The position numbers and the translations under genes are program-made. Below are positions 7,917-16,838 of a stretch of DNA of 64,000 nt, one piece after another. The notes beneath the pieces are model-generated. The model did no database searches. It was not told the DNA's origin and saw only the letters and a list, made by a program, of their open reading frames with translations. Positions within the stretch are counted from its first letter, which is position 1; the number at the start of each line of letters is the position of its first letter. Source of the DNA: Rhodoferax sp. (lineage in GTDB: Bacteria; Pseudomonadota; Gammaproteobacteria; Burkholderiales; Burkholderiaceae_C); the NCBI RefSeq assembly GCF_018780565.1, contig NZ_JADMJN010000008.1, forward strand, positions 186,001 through 250,000, read 5' to 3'.

Positions 7917-10238
7917 ATGAGCAGTCCTGAGTCGACAGAGTGGAAAAAAACGGCATGCATCATCTGCGCGCTCAATTGTGGTCTTGAAGTCCAGACCAAG
8001 GGTCCGCGGATCATCCGCATTCGTGCAGATAAGGAGCACCCTATTTCCCACGGATACCTGTGCGAGAAGGCGCAGCGCATGGACTATTACCAGAACGGCG
8101 CTGACCGACTGTCTTCCCCCATGCGCAGGCGAGCTGATGGAAGCTATGAGGCGATTGACTGGGATACGGCGATCGGCGAAATCGCGGAGAAATTTGCTGC
8201 CATCAAATCCAAGTACGGCGGTGAAAGCATTCTCTACTATGGCGGCGGCAGTCAGGGCAACCACTTGGGCGGCACGTACGCAGACAGCACGATCAAGGCA
8301 TTGGGAATCCAGTACCGCTCCAATGCGCTGGCGCAGGAGAAAACGGGTGAGGCTTGGGTGCAGGGCAAGATGATGGGCTCAGGCGTGCATTGTGATTTTG
8401 AGCATGCCGAGGTTGCGGTCTTCCTCGGCAAGAACCCTTGGCAGTCTCACGGCTTCGCAAGATCCCGCGTGATTCTGCGCGACATGCAAAAGGATCCGAA
8501 CCGTTTCATCATCGTCATTGACCCCTGCAAGACAGAGACTGCCGAGATGGCCGACTACCACCTGGCGGTGAAGCCGGGAACTGATGCCTGGTGTCTTGCC
8601 GCCATGACGGCGATCATCGTCCAGGAGGGCCTTGTGCCAATGGCGTGGCACGAAGAGCACACGACCGGGCTCAATGACATCGTCGCTGTGTTACGACGTA
8701 TACCTGTTTCACGGTATGCCCAAATTTGCGGCGTTGACGAGGCCTTACTACGCAGTGCGACGCGTTGTATCGCGCAGGCTAAGAGCGTCTCCATGCTGGA
8801 GGATCTGGGTGTGCAGATGAACATCCACTCCACACTCAACAGCTATCTGAACCGTCTGGTTTGGCTGTTGACCGGGCACTATGGCCGCCCGGGCACCAAC
8901 AATGCCTTCGTACCCTTCCTCAATTTGTCTCATTCGGGCCGCGACCAAGCCAAGAAAGCGCCGAAATCTGCCACGGGTGTGCCGAAGGCCGGTCGAACCA
9001 GCCCGGTGACGGGCTCCAAGATCATCATGGGCTTGATTCCTTGTAACGTGATTCCGGAGGAAATTCTCACGGATCATCCCAAGCGCTTGCGTGCCATGTT
9101 CATCGAAAGCTCCAATCCAGTGCATTCACTGGCCGATAGCCAGAAGATGCGCGAAGCCCTGCGTGCCCTGGAGCTGAGCGTGGTGATTGATGTGGCGATG
9201 ACGGAAACTGCCCAACAGGCCGACTATGTGCTTCCGGCCTCCAGTGCCTTTGAAAAAGCAGAAGCCACTTTTTTCAATATTGAAGTTCCCAAAAACGGAT
9301 TTCATCTGCGGCAACCGCTATTCGAACAGCGCAAAGGCACTTTGACCGAAGCAGAAATCCACGCACGCTTGGTAGAGGCACTTGGAGCCGTGGGGCCTGC
9401 GCAATATGGATTGCTGCGCAAGGCCGCTCGCTGGGGACTGCTTCCTTACGCCTTGGCTTTTGGGTGGAAATCCATGCGCGACAAGCGTGTGGCCCGCAAT
9501 GCCCCGGTGGTGCTATATCGAACCCTGGGGCCATATATGCCAAAGGGTATGGAGGCTGGAGCATCGCTGTGGGGAATTTGCCAGATGTACGTTCGCCAGC
9601 AACCGCAGGCGGCCGCTCGTGCCGGTTTTGGCGGCCACTCCCTATTGGCGGCCAACCGTTTGTTCAAAGCCATTGTGGGTAGTCCCTCGGGAGTGGTCTA
9701 TGCCGATACCGAATACAGCCACAGCTGGAAGGCGGTGCGCCTTCCAGGTCAAAGAATCAATCTTTGGATTCCGGAGTTGCTGCCGGAAATTGAGAAACTG
9801 GCGCAAGGTGGTCCTGCAGTGGATGCGCAGTACCCATTCGTACTCTCTGCCGGCGAACGCCGTACCGAAACCTCCAATACGACGTTCCGGGACAGCACTT
9901 GGCACAAGAAGGGTCCCTTTGGAACCCTGCGTATTTCTCCCCAGGATGCGGCCGAGTTGGGGTGCCAGGCGGGGGATTGGGTCCGGGTCACCACACGCCG
10001 TGGAAGCGCCGATGCTGAAGTGGAGCTGTCCGAAGCACTTCAATCCGGGCATGTTTCATTACCCAACGGCCTGGGCTTGGACTATCGCCGCGCCGATGGT
10101 GTGGTCGAGCGCAAAGGTGTGTCTCTCAACGAGCTGACGGGCGTCATGGAACGGGACCCTATTGCCGGAACACCTTGGCACAAACGGGTGCCGGCGCGCA
10201 TTGAGCGAATTCCCACGTCGGCGCCCGTCACTGCCTGA
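7917..10238 (+). CDS. Molybdopterin-dependent oxidoreductase (DMSO reductase superfamily)
   Basis: 773-residue cytoplasmic-type enzyme with no Tat signal. A 4Fe-4S cluster site is seen as C14-x2-C17-x3-C21-x27-C49. Then come the Mo-bisMGD core (GGGSQGNHLGG, FLGKNPWQSHG, VIDPCKTETAEMADYHLAVKPGTD, LPASSAFEKAEATF) and the C-terminal molydop-binding domain (RTETSNTTFRD... LRISPQDAAELG). By eye, the position that gives Cys, Sec or Ser to the metal in formate dehydrogenases falls in NALAQEKTGEAW, which has none of these. The reaction is therefore unclear. It is followed by ferredoxin reductase and ferredoxin genes that may supply or take electrons. Confidence 0.9.
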   Translation: MSSPESTEWKKTACIICALNCGLEVQTKGPRIIRIRADKEHPISHGYLCEKAQRMDYYQNGADRLSSPMRRRADGSYEAIDWDTAIGEIAEKFAAIKSKYGGESILYYGGGSQGNHLGGTYADSTIKALGIQYRSNALAQEKTGEAWVQGKMMGSGVHCDFEHAEVAVFLGKNPWQSHGFARSRVILRDMQKDPNRFIIVIDPCKTETAEMADYHLAVKPGTDAWCLAAMTAIIVQEGLVPMAWHEEHTTGLNDIVAVLRRIPVSRYAQICGVDEALLRSATRCIAQAKSVSMLEDLGVQMNIHSTLNSYLNRLVWLLTGHYGRPGTNNAFVPFLNLSHSGRDQAKKAPKSATGVPKAGRTSPVTGSKIIMGLIPCNVIPEEILTDHPKRLRAMFIESSNPVHSLADSQKMREALRALELSVVIDVAMTETAQQADYVLPASSAFEKAEATFFNIEVPKNGFHLRQPLFEQRKGTLTEAEIHARLVEALGAVGPAQYGLLRKAARWGLLPYALAFGWKSMRDKRVARNAPVVLYRTLGPYMPKGMEAGASLWGICQMYVRQQPQAAARAGFGGHSLLAANRLFKAIVGSPSGVVYADTEYSHSWKAVRLPGQRINLWIPELLPEIEKLAQGGPAVDAQYPFVLSAGERRTETSNTTFRDSTWHKKGPFGTLRISPQDAAELGCQAGDWVRVTTRRGSADAEVELSEALQSGHVSLPNGLGLDYRRADGVVERKGVSLNELTGVMERDPIAGTPWHKRVPARIERIPTSAPVTA

Positions 10239-10327
10239 GCTTTCGCATCCTGCATTTGTCACCGCCCCTCGCGCTGTATTGAAGCGGCGCGGGGATCAAT
10301 TTAGCCCTTTGAGACCCCAAGCACCTC

Positions 10328-11116
10328 ATGAGTTCAAGCAGCAGTCCCGCACTCCTTAAGGAGACAGTGCTCAGCGTCCACCATTGGAATGACACGCTTT
10401 TCAGCTTCACAACCACACGCAATTCCGGGCTGCGCTTCCAGTCTGGCCAGTTCGTGATGATTGGTCTGGAGATCCAGGGGCGCCCTTTGCTGCGCGCCTA
10501 CAGCATCGTCAGTCCGCATTACGAGGAGCATCTGGAGTTCTACAGTATCAAGGTGCAGAACGGTCCCCTGACCTCGCATTTGCAGCACCTGCAGGTGGGT
10601 GACACGCTATTGGTGGGGCGTAAGCCGACGGGGACGCTGATCAAAGACAACTTGCGCCCTGGTCGCAACCTTTACCTCCTGAGCACAGGAACTGGCCTGG
10701 CGCCTTTCATGAGCATCGTGCGCGACCCGGACTATTACGACGCCTATGAGCACATCGTTCTGGTCCATGGGGTGCGGTATGTCAGCGAGTTGGGCTACCA
10801 CGATGACATCAAGGAGACCTTGCCCATGCACGAATACCTCGGCGAGGCAGTTCAGCAAAAGCTGCGTTACTTCCCCACCGCGACGCGGGAGCCGTTTGTG
10901 CAGCAGGGTCGTATCACCGACTTGCTGGAATCAGGAAATATCGAACGCGAACTCGGGCTACCTGCCATCGATCCATTGCACGACCGCGTGATGGTATGCG
11001 GCAACCCCGGGGTGTTAGCCGATCTGGTGGAGATTCTGCACCGACGAGGATTCGATGAAGGCTCCATGCAAAAGCAGGGTAGCTACGTCATTGAGCGCGC
11101 CTTTGTCGAGAAGTAA
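10328..11116 (+). CDS. fpr: Ferredoxin--NADP(+) reductase
   Basis: 262-residue FAD enzyme moving electrons between NADPH and ferredoxin or flavodoxin. The FAD motif is RAYSIVSP (about residue 55), followed by the substrate loop GPLTSHLQHLQVGD, the NADP motif LLSTGTGLAPFMSIVRD, VMVCGNPGVLADL, and the C-terminal GSYVIERAFVEK typical of the Fpr subclass. The gene lies between the molybdoenzyme and a ferredoxin gene 19 nt downstream, suggesting a dedicated electron path. Confidence 0.93.
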   Translation: MSSSSSPALLKETVLSVHHWNDTLFSFTTTRNSGLRFQSGQFVMIGLEIQGRPLLRAYSIVSPHYEEHLEFYSIKVQNGPLTSHLQHLQVGDTLLVGRKPTGTLIKDNLRPGRNLYLLSTGTGLAPFMSIVRDPDYYDAYEHIVLVHGVRYVSELGYHDDIKETLPMHEYLGEAVQQKLRYFPTATREPFVQQGRITDLLESGNIERELGLPAIDPLHDRVMVCGNPGVLADLVEILHRRGFDEGSMQKQGSYVIERAFVEK

Positions 11117-11135
11117 ACAGAAAGGAAACAAGATC

Positions 11136-11474
11136 ATGACCTTTGTCGTTACCGAATCCTGCATCCAATGCAAATACACCGACTGCGTGTCAGTCTGCCC
11201 TGTCGATTGCTTCATGGAGGGGCCGAACTTTCTGGTGATTGACCCCAGCGGCTGCATAGACTGCGGTGTGTGCGTGCCAGAGTGTCCAGTGGAGGCCATC
11301 TTTGCCGATGATGATCTGCCAATAGATCAGCTTCAGTTCCTGGAAGTCAATGCCGAGATTGCCGCAAGCGGAAAGTGGCCCATCCTTGCCACGCAAAAGC
11401 CGCCACTGCCAGACCACGAAAAATACAAGCCGATCAAGAGCAAGGTGGGTCTGCTCGATCGCAATGGCGCATAA
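11136..11474 (+). CDS. fdxA: Ferredoxin, 7Fe type (FdxA-like)
   Basis: 112 residues. The start is ATG 11136 behind AAAGGAAA. Cysteines at 9, 12, 17 and 21, followed by C-x2-C-x2-C-x3-C-P (CIDCGVCVPECP), give the 3Fe-4S plus 4Fe-4S pattern of FdxA, with the typical long C-terminal extension. It is probably the redox partner of the Fpr encoded upstream and of the molybdoenzyme. Its end overlaps the next gene by 11 nt. Confidence 0.92.
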   Translation: MTFVVTESCIQCKYTDCVSVCPVDCFMEGPNFLVIDPSGCIDCGVCVPECPVEAIFADDDLPIDQLQFLEVNAEIAASGKWPILATQKPPLPDHEKYKPIKSKVGLLDRNGA

Positions 11475-12066
11475 ATCACATGATCAAGCAGAGGCTGTGG
11501 CGCAATTGATTGCGTGGCGTCAAACGGTATCGCCAAAGAGACTGATGGAGCCTGGGCCGCAAGAGCAGCAAGTCAGCCAACTCTTTCAGGCGGCGGCTTG
11601 TGCGCCAGACCATGGTCAGATAAATCCATGGCGACTCCTGATCATTCCCAAGAGTAGGCGCTCCGAGTTGGGCGATCTGTTTGCGCAAGCCCTCCTGGAG
11701 CGGGACGCGAGTGCAACTCTTGAGCAAGTTTGTCGAGCCCGAGAAAAGGCCTTTCATGCGCCATTTCTGATGCTTCTCATTGTTGACGAAGGAGAGCCAG
11801 CGCACGAAATTGATGCTTGCGAGCGTGTTCTGGCTGCCGGATGCGCTGTTCAAAGCATTCTGCTGCTTGCAACAGCAATGGGCTACGGCACGGCGCTGAC
11901 AAGCGGGAAAGCGCTGAAATCCAACTGCCTGCGAGACAGCCTGGGTTTGCGCCTTACGGAACGCGCCATCTGCTTCTTGAATGTCGGTACGGTTGAATCG
12001 AAAAGACCGTTCAAGCCAAGACCGAATGAAAATCAGTTTGTCAATGTATGGGGGAACCCTGCATGA
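11464..12066 (+). CDS. Nitroreductase family protein (YdjA-like)
   Basis: About 200 residues from ATG 11464, overlapping the ferredoxin stop, which suggests translational coupling. Nitroreductase-fold features are the early AAACAPDHGQINPWRLLII segment (FMN contact region), AAGCAVQSILLLATAMGYGTALTSG and the terminal LNVGTVESKRPFKPRP. Such proteins reduce nitro, quinone or enone groups with NAD(P)H. Placement last in the redox module suggests it serves the same substrate or repairs by-products (inference). Confidence 0.82.
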   Translation: MAHKSHDQAEAVAQLIAWRQTVSPKRLMEPGPQEQQVSQLFQAAACAPDHGQINPWRLLIIPKSRRSELGDLFAQALLERDASATLEQVCRAREKAFHAPFLMLLIVDEGEPAHEIDACERVLAAGCAVQSILLLATAMGYGTALTSGKALKSNCLRDSLGLRLTERAICFLNVGTVESKRPFKPRPNENQFVNVWGNPA

Positions 12067-12127
12067 GCCGGCAGGCAGAATTGAAACTCAAGATCTGCGC
12101 TTGCAGCCCCCGCGATACCATTGCGCC

Positions 12128-12547
12128 ATGAAGAAAAACCTGCATCCTGCTCACGCCCCCTGCCCGTGCGAAAGCGGCGAGCCTTACGCAGCGTGTTGCG
12201 GTCAGTGGCACGCGGGGCTGAACGAAGGCGTGCACGCCCCCACGCCCGAGGCGCTGATGCGCTCGCGTTACAGCGCCTATGTCTTGGGCCTGATTGATTA
12301 CCTGCTGGCCACCTGGCATCCCTCCACGGCGCCGGGCGAACTGGAGCTCGCGCCGGTCAAGTGGCTGGGGCTCGAAGTGCGCCATGCACAGTCGGCGGGT
12401 GACGCCGGGGTGGTGGAGTTTGTGGCGCGTTGTCGCGACGGCGGACGGGCGCAGCGCATGCACGAAACCAGCCGTTTTGTGCGGGAAGCGGGGCGGTGGT
12501 ACTACATCGACGGGCAGGTGGAAGAGCCCGCGGAGCCGGGTCGGTAA
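12128..12547 (+). CDS. YchJ family protein (UPF0225)
   Basis: 139 residues from ATG 12128. The SEC-C-like zinc knuckle sits at the N-terminus (CPCESGEPYAACCGQWH), followed by PTPEALMRSRYSAYVLGLIDYLLATWHPST and an NTF2-like domain. The function is unknown; the zinc motif resembles that of SecA C-termini. It stands alone between the redox module and the ABC receptor. The inverted repeat CCCGT-N9-ACGGG at 12565-12583 may terminate it. Confidence 0.85.
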   Translation: MKKNLHPAHAPCPCESGEPYAACCGQWHAGLNEGVHAPTPEALMRSRYSAYVLGLIDYLLATWHPSTAPGELELAPVKWLGLEVRHAQSAGDAGVVEFVARCRDGGRAQRMHETSRFVREAGRWYYIDGQVEEPAEPGR

Positions 12548-12593
12548 CAGGCCGGTTGCAAATCCCCGTCGATAAATAACGGGAATTCAGTTA

Positions 12594-12612
12594 GTCTTGC
12601 GTTTTTCAAGAC
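12594..12612. promoter_or_regulatory. Small inverted repeat before the ABC receptor gene
   Basis: GTCTTG-N7-CAAGAC with perfect 6-bp arms, 23 nt before the start codon at 12636, inside the presumed 5' leader. It could be an operator or a leader hairpin; nothing distinguishes these. Confidence 0.3.
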
Positions 12613-12635
12613 GTATTGAGACCAAGGGGAATTCC

Positions 12636-13766
12636 ATGAACCGCATCAAAAAGCTGGCCGCACTGGCCATGGTCTGTATCGCCTCGCTGGCGTCGGCCGA
12701 GAACGGCGTGACCGACAAAGAGATCGTCATTGGCCAGTTCGCCGTCATCAGCGGTCCGGCGGCTCAATTGGGACTGCGCATGCAGCTTGGTATGCAAACC
12801 TATTTCAAGGCCATCAACGCACAGGGGGGTGTCAATGGCCGCACGATCAGGTTGGTGACGCGGGACGACGGCTATGAGCCGGAGAAAGCGGTGGCGGCGG
12901 TCAAGGCGCTGATCAATGAGGACAAGGTGTTTGCCCTGGCAGGCTCCGTGGGTACGCCGACCGGTTTGGCCGCATTGCCGATCCTGACCGAAGAACAGGT
13001 ACCTCTGGTGGGCATGTTCACGGGTGCACAGGCGCTGCGCGAGCCTTTCAACCGGCAGGTATTTCATGTGCGGGCCAGCTACTTTGACGAGACGGAAAGC
13101 ATCATTCAGCATCTGACCACTCTGGGCGTCAAAAAGATCGCAGTTTTTTACCAGAACGATGCCTACGGCAAGGCCGGTCTGGAAGGCGTGACACGTGCCC
13201 TGGACAAACGCAAACTCAAGCCGGTGGCGATCAGCACGGTGGAGCGCAACACGGTGGATGTGGCCAAGGCGCTGGTGGAGATTCTGAAAGCAGAGCCTGA
13301 GGCGGTGGTGCAAGTCGGGGCTTACAAGGCCTGTGCCGCTTTCATCAAGCAGGCCCGGGCCAAGGGCTATGGCGGTCAGTTTTTCAACGTCAGCTTTGTT
13401 GGCTCTACCGCGCTGGCTGAGGAACTGGGCGATGCGGGCCAGGGCGTGGTGATTTCGCAGGTGGTGCCGTTTCCTTTTGCAGGCAAGTCCGCAGTGGTAC
13501 GTGAGTACCAGCAACGCATGATCGAAGCGGGGCAAAAAGACTTTGACTTTTCAAGTCTGGAAGGCTACATCACCGCGCGCGTGCTCACCGAAGGCCTGCG
13601 CCGCACCGGGAAAAACCTGACGCGCGATGGACTGATCAGCGCGCTGGAGTCGATGCGGGATGTGAACCTGGGCGGTTTCACCGTCAACTACAGCGCCAAG
13701 GACCATCAGGGCTCCAACTTCACCGATCTGACCATCATTGGGCGTGGTGGCAGGTTCATGCACTGA
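12636..13766 (+). CDS. ABC transporter branched-chain amino-acid-type substrate-binding protein
   Basis: 376 residues from ATG 12636 with AAGGGGA upstream. Signal peptide of about 20 residues (ends LASA-ENG), then the Peripla_BP_6 domain: TDKEIVIGQFAVISGPAAQLG, QGGVNGRTIRLVTRDDGYEPEKAV, VFALAGSVGTPTGLAALPIL and FHVRASYFDETESII. No permease or ATPase genes accompany it, so it is an orphan LivJ-like receptor for an amino acid, amide or aromatic acid. It is convergent with topB. Confidence 0.9.
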   Translation: MNRIKKLAALAMVCIASLASAENGVTDKEIVIGQFAVISGPAAQLGLRMQLGMQTYFKAINAQGGVNGRTIRLVTRDDGYEPEKAVAAVKALINEDKVFALAGSVGTPTGLAALPILTEEQVPLVGMFTGAQALREPFNRQVFHVRASYFDETESIIQHLTTLGVKKIAVFYQNDAYGKAGLEGVTRALDKRKLKPVAISTVERNTVDVAKALVEILKAEPEAVVQVGAYKACAAFIKQARAKGYGGQFFNVSFVGSTALAEELGDAGQGVVISQVVPFPFAGKSAVVREYQQRMIEAGQKDFDFSSLEGYITARVLTEGLRRTGKNLTRDGLISALESMRDVNLGGFTVNYSAKDHQGSNFTDLTIIGRGGRFMH

Positions 13767-13821
13767 ACTTGTCCAGACGGGCCGTCACGCCATCGCTGGC
13801 GGCCCGCCTCGTGAGTGTCTC

Positions 13822-16725
13822 TCAGCTCAGGTGCTTGCCAACGATGCCTGCCAACTCGAACATCGTCACCTGCGGCTTGCCGAACACGGCCAACAACCTG
13901 GCGTCCGCATTGATGGCGCGCTTGTTGGTGGCGTCCTGCAGTTTGTTGGCCTTGATGTAATCCCACAGCTTCTTGATGACTTCGGTGCGGGCGACCGGTT
14001 CTGCACCAATCACGGCCGCCAGCTCCGCGCTGGGTAGCTTGCCACTGGCGGCTGTCGTTTTGCGCGGCGCCTTGGGCTTGGCTGTTTTGGTAGCGGGCTT
14101 GGCCGTCGCTTTGGCGCTTGGCGCTTTCTTTGCAGGCGCTTTTACGGTTTTGGCAGCCGTCTTGCGCGGCGGAAACTTGGACGGTGCAAACTCAAAGTTC
14201 ACCTTGCCGGCTTCGGCGTCCCAGGCCAGCATGGCCTTGAAGCCCCGGCGCGTGCGCATGGAGACAAACTTGTCCAGCAGATCGGTCTTGCCAGTCTCCA
14301 GCAACTTGCTCATCTGCTCACGCACAATGGGCTGTTGCAGGATGATCTGGCCGCTCTTGAAGTCACAACTGGGCGTGGCTTGCGCGTGTGTGGGGACTGA
14401 CTTCTCGCAAACATAGCTCTTGCCGTGTTCGAACACGGCGCTACCGCATTTGGGGCAGGCGCCGAGCGATTCCTGACCGGTGAAGTCAATCAGCTCGCCA
14501 CTTTCTTCCCCCTTCCTGTCGTCGCCAAAATCGAATTCCAGCTTGTAGTTCTTGGTCTCCTCGTCGAACTTGATGATCATTTCGGCGGTGAAGGGCCAGC
14601 CCGCCTTGGAGCGGAAGCCGTCCAGTGGGCCAATCTTCTTGTCGCGCAGGAACTGCTCCACTTCCGCCACCTCGAAGGTACGGCCAGCCGGGGTCTTGCC
14701 GAAGGAGAAGCCGCAACCCTCCTCGGTCCCGGATTTGCCGGTGCAGGTGTAGCGGCGGTAGTTTTCCTTGACGATGCCACCGCAGTTGGGGCACGGGGCG
14801 CTCAAGGTGGCGTAGTCACCGGGGATGGTGTCGCGGTCGTATTCCTTGGCTTTTTTCACCATGCGCTCGGTCATGGCGGCAATCTCCGCCATGAAGGATT
14901 CGCGGCTGAGCTTGCCGTGCTCCATTTGCGCCAGCTTGTATTCCCATTCACCGGTCAATTCCGCCTTGGTCAGTTCCTGCACGTCCAGGCCGCGAAGCAG
15001 CGTCATCAGCTGGAAGGCTTTGGCCGTAGGAATCAACTCCCGGCCTTCGCGCAGCATGTATTTCTCGGCAATCAAGCCTTCGATGATGCTGGAGCGGGTG
15101 GCAGGTGTGCCCAGGCCCTTTTCCTGCATGGCTTCGCGCAGTTCGTCGTCTTCCACGGTCTTGCCCGCGCCTTCCATGGCACCCAGCAAGGTGGCTTCCG
15201 AATAGCGCGCTGGAGGGCGGGTTTTGAGGGCCTTGGGCTCTACGGTTTCAGTCTTCACTTTCTCGCCGGGGGCTACGGGCACCAGGCTTTGCCCCTTGTC
15301 GCCGTCCTTGGCGTCGGCCACTTCTTCGGCAGCCTCTTTGCCGTAAATGGCGAGCCATCCCGGCTTGACCAGCACCTTGCCTTCGGTTTTGAAGGCGTGG
15401 TTGGCCGCGGTCGTGATTCGCGTGGTGACCTGGTATTCCGCACTGGGGAAAAACACCGCCATGAAGCGGCGCACCACCAGGTCATAAATCTTTTGCTCGG
15501 CCTCCGACAGGCCGCTGGGCGCCTGCAGTGTCGGGATGATGGCAAAGTGATCCGAGACCTTGGCATTGTCAAAAATGCGTTTGCTGGGTTTGACGTAATT
15601 GCCCTTGATCGCGGTGGCCGCGAAAGGCGCCAGGTGCTTCATGCCGCTGTCAGCCAGCATGGTGAAGGTGTCCTTGACCACGGGTACGTAATCTTCCGGC
15701 AGGGCGCGCGAGTCGGTCCGTGGATAGGTCAAGGCCTTGTGGCGTTCGTACAGGCTTTGCGCAATGGAGAGCGTGGTCTTGGCGCTGAAGCCGAACTTGC
15801 CATTGGCCTCGCGCTGCAAACTGGTCAGGTCAAACAGCAACGGGGAGGCCTGGGTGGTGGGCTTGCTTTCTTCCGTCACCGTGGCCTGTTGGCCGCGTAC
15901 CGCGTCGGCAATGGCCTGTGCCTCGCGCTGGGTCCAGACGCGGTCAGCCTTTTTCTCGGCGTCGTCGGCATCCTTCTTGTGCGCGGGGTTGAACCACTTG
16001 GCGGGGTATTCACCGGCCTGGGCGCCAAAGGACGCGTGAATTTCCCAGTAGTCGCGGCTGATGAATTTGCGGATCTGTTCTTCACGCTCCACCACCACGG
16101 AGAGCGTGGGCGTCTGTACCCGGCCTACGGTGGTCAGGAAGAAACCACCGTCGCGTGAGTTGAATGCCGTCATGGCCCGGGTACCGTTGATGCCCACCAG
16201 CCAATCGGCCTCGGAGCGGCAGCGCGCGGCATCGGCCAGTGGTTGCATTTGTGCATTGGTGCGCAGGGCGCCAAAGCCATCGCGAATGGCTTGCGGTGTC
16301 ATGCTTTGGAGCCACAGGCGACTGACTGGCTTGCCCAGCGGTTTGGCACCACCAGCATATTGCTCGATCAGGCGGAAGATCAACTCCCCCTCGCGCCCCG
16401 CGTCGCAGGCGTTCACCAGCTTGTCCACGTCCTTGCGCTTGGCCAGCTTGACCACGGCATTCAGGCGGGTCTTGGTCTTGTCCACCGGTTTGAGGTCGAA
16501 GTGCGGCGGGATAACCGGCAGGTTGGCAAAGCTCCATTTGCCGCGCTTGACGTCAAATTCCTCGGGCGCCTGGATCTCCACCAGGTGGCCCACGGCGCTG
16601 GAGACGACATAGGTGTCGCTCTCGAAATACTCGTCGTGCTTTTCGAATTTGCCCACGCTGGGCGTAAGCGCCCGCACGATGTCTTGGGCGACGGAAGGCT
16701 TCTCGGCGATAACTAAAGTTTTCAT
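13822..16725 (-). CDS. topB: DNA topoisomerase III fused to a Lys/Ala-rich tail and a SWIB/MDM2 domain
   Basis: 967 residues from ATG 16725 (MKTLVIAEKPSVAQ); the open frame upstream to 16836 is low-complexity. Toprim and type IA topoisomerase domains fill about 1-600, with the active-site Tyr in TYPRTDSRALP. Cys-rich zinc elements follow (CPNCGG, CPKCGSAVFEHGKSYVC). About 854-895 is a histone-H1-like Lys/Ala/Pro/Thr stretch. Residues 896-967 form a SWIB domain (TEVIKKLWDYIKANKLQD, NADARLLAVFG, MFELAGIVGKHL). E. coli TopB is about 653 residues, so roughly 300 are extra. Relaxation/decatenation is expected; SWIB may recruit protein or chromatin partners (inference). Confidence 0.93.
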   Translation of the reverse strand: MKTLVIAEKPSVAQDIVRALTPSVGKFEKHDEYFESDTYVVSSAVGHLVEIQAPEEFDVKRGKWSFANLPVIPPHFDLKPVDKTKTRLNAVVKLAKRKDVDKLVNACDAGREGELIFRLIEQYAGGAKPLGKPVSRLWLQSMTPQAIRDGFGALRTNAQMQPLADAARCRSEADWLVGINGTRAMTAFNSRDGGFFLTTVGRVQTPTLSVVVEREEQIRKFISRDYWEIHASFGAQAGEYPAKWFNPAHKKDADDAEKKADRVWTQREAQAIADAVRGQQATVTEESKPTTQASPLLFDLTSLQREANGKFGFSAKTTLSIAQSLYERHKALTYPRTDSRALPEDYVPVVKDTFTMLADSGMKHLAPFAATAIKGNYVKPSKRIFDNAKVSDHFAIIPTLQAPSGLSEAEQKIYDLVVRRFMAVFFPSAEYQVTTRITTAANHAFKTEGKVLVKPGWLAIYGKEAAEEVADAKDGDKGQSLVPVAPGEKVKTETVEPKALKTRPPARYSEATLLGAMEGAGKTVEDDELREAMQEKGLGTPATRSSIIEGLIAEKYMLREGRELIPTAKAFQLMTLLRGLDVQELTKAELTGEWEYKLAQMEHGKLSRESFMAEIAAMTERMVKKAKEYDRDTIPGDYATLSAPCPNCGGIVKENYRRYTCTGKSGTEEGCGFSFGKTPAGRTFEVAEVEQFLRDKKIGPLDGFRSKAGWPFTAEMIIKFDEETKNYKLEFDFGDDRKGEESGELIDFTGQESLGACPKCGSAVFEHGKSYVCEKSVPTHAQATPSCDFKSGQIILQQPIVREQMSKLLETGKTDLLDKFVSMRTRRGFKAMLAWDAEAGKVNFEFAPSKFPPRKTAAKTVKAPAKKAPSAKATAKPATKTAKPKAPRKTTAASGKLPSAELAAVIGAEPVARTEVIKKLWDYIKANKLQDATNKRAINADARLLAVFGKPQVTMFELAGIVGKHLS

Positions 16726-16744
16726 CTGACTACAATCCAGTTTC

Positions 16745-16798
16745 TCGCGTGCGCGCAGGCGCACACACACACACGTGAGCGCGCACACACGCGCCCAT
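16745..16798. repeat. Alternating purine-pyrimidine CA/GC tract (Z-DNA-prone)
   Basis: Between topB and the SET gene, two runs of alternating GC/CA dinucleotides (about 16760-16778 and 16780-16793) are separated by a one-base phase break, and a further GCGTGCGCGCA lies upstream. Such tracts readily adopt left-handed DNA under negative supercoiling. Here the tract lies in the divergent promoter region of a topoisomerase gene. Confidence 0.7.
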
Positions 16799-16838
16799 AC
16801 GAGTTCACCATACCAAATTTTTTTAGCCCGGTCCAAAA

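Noticed and set aside
12606..13535. 309-codon minus-strand open frame opposite the LivJ-like receptor
   Set aside because: Shadow frame; the plus strand has signal peptide, ribosome site and family motifs.
13775..13797. GGGCCG...CGGCCC pairing between the convergent receptor and topB genes as a bidirectional terminator
   Set aside because: Large loop and no T-run on either side; not convincing as an intrinsic terminator.
14425..16158. 577-codon plus-strand open frame opposite topB
   Set aside because: Antisense shadow of the high-GC topB gene; composition is Gly/Phe/Val-rich without domain pattern, while the opposite strand is a clear topoisomerase.
16725..16836. Longer TopB N-terminus starting at 16836
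   Set aside because: The extra 37 residues translate the CA/GC tract into low-complexity sequence and precede the standard MKTLVIAEKP start.
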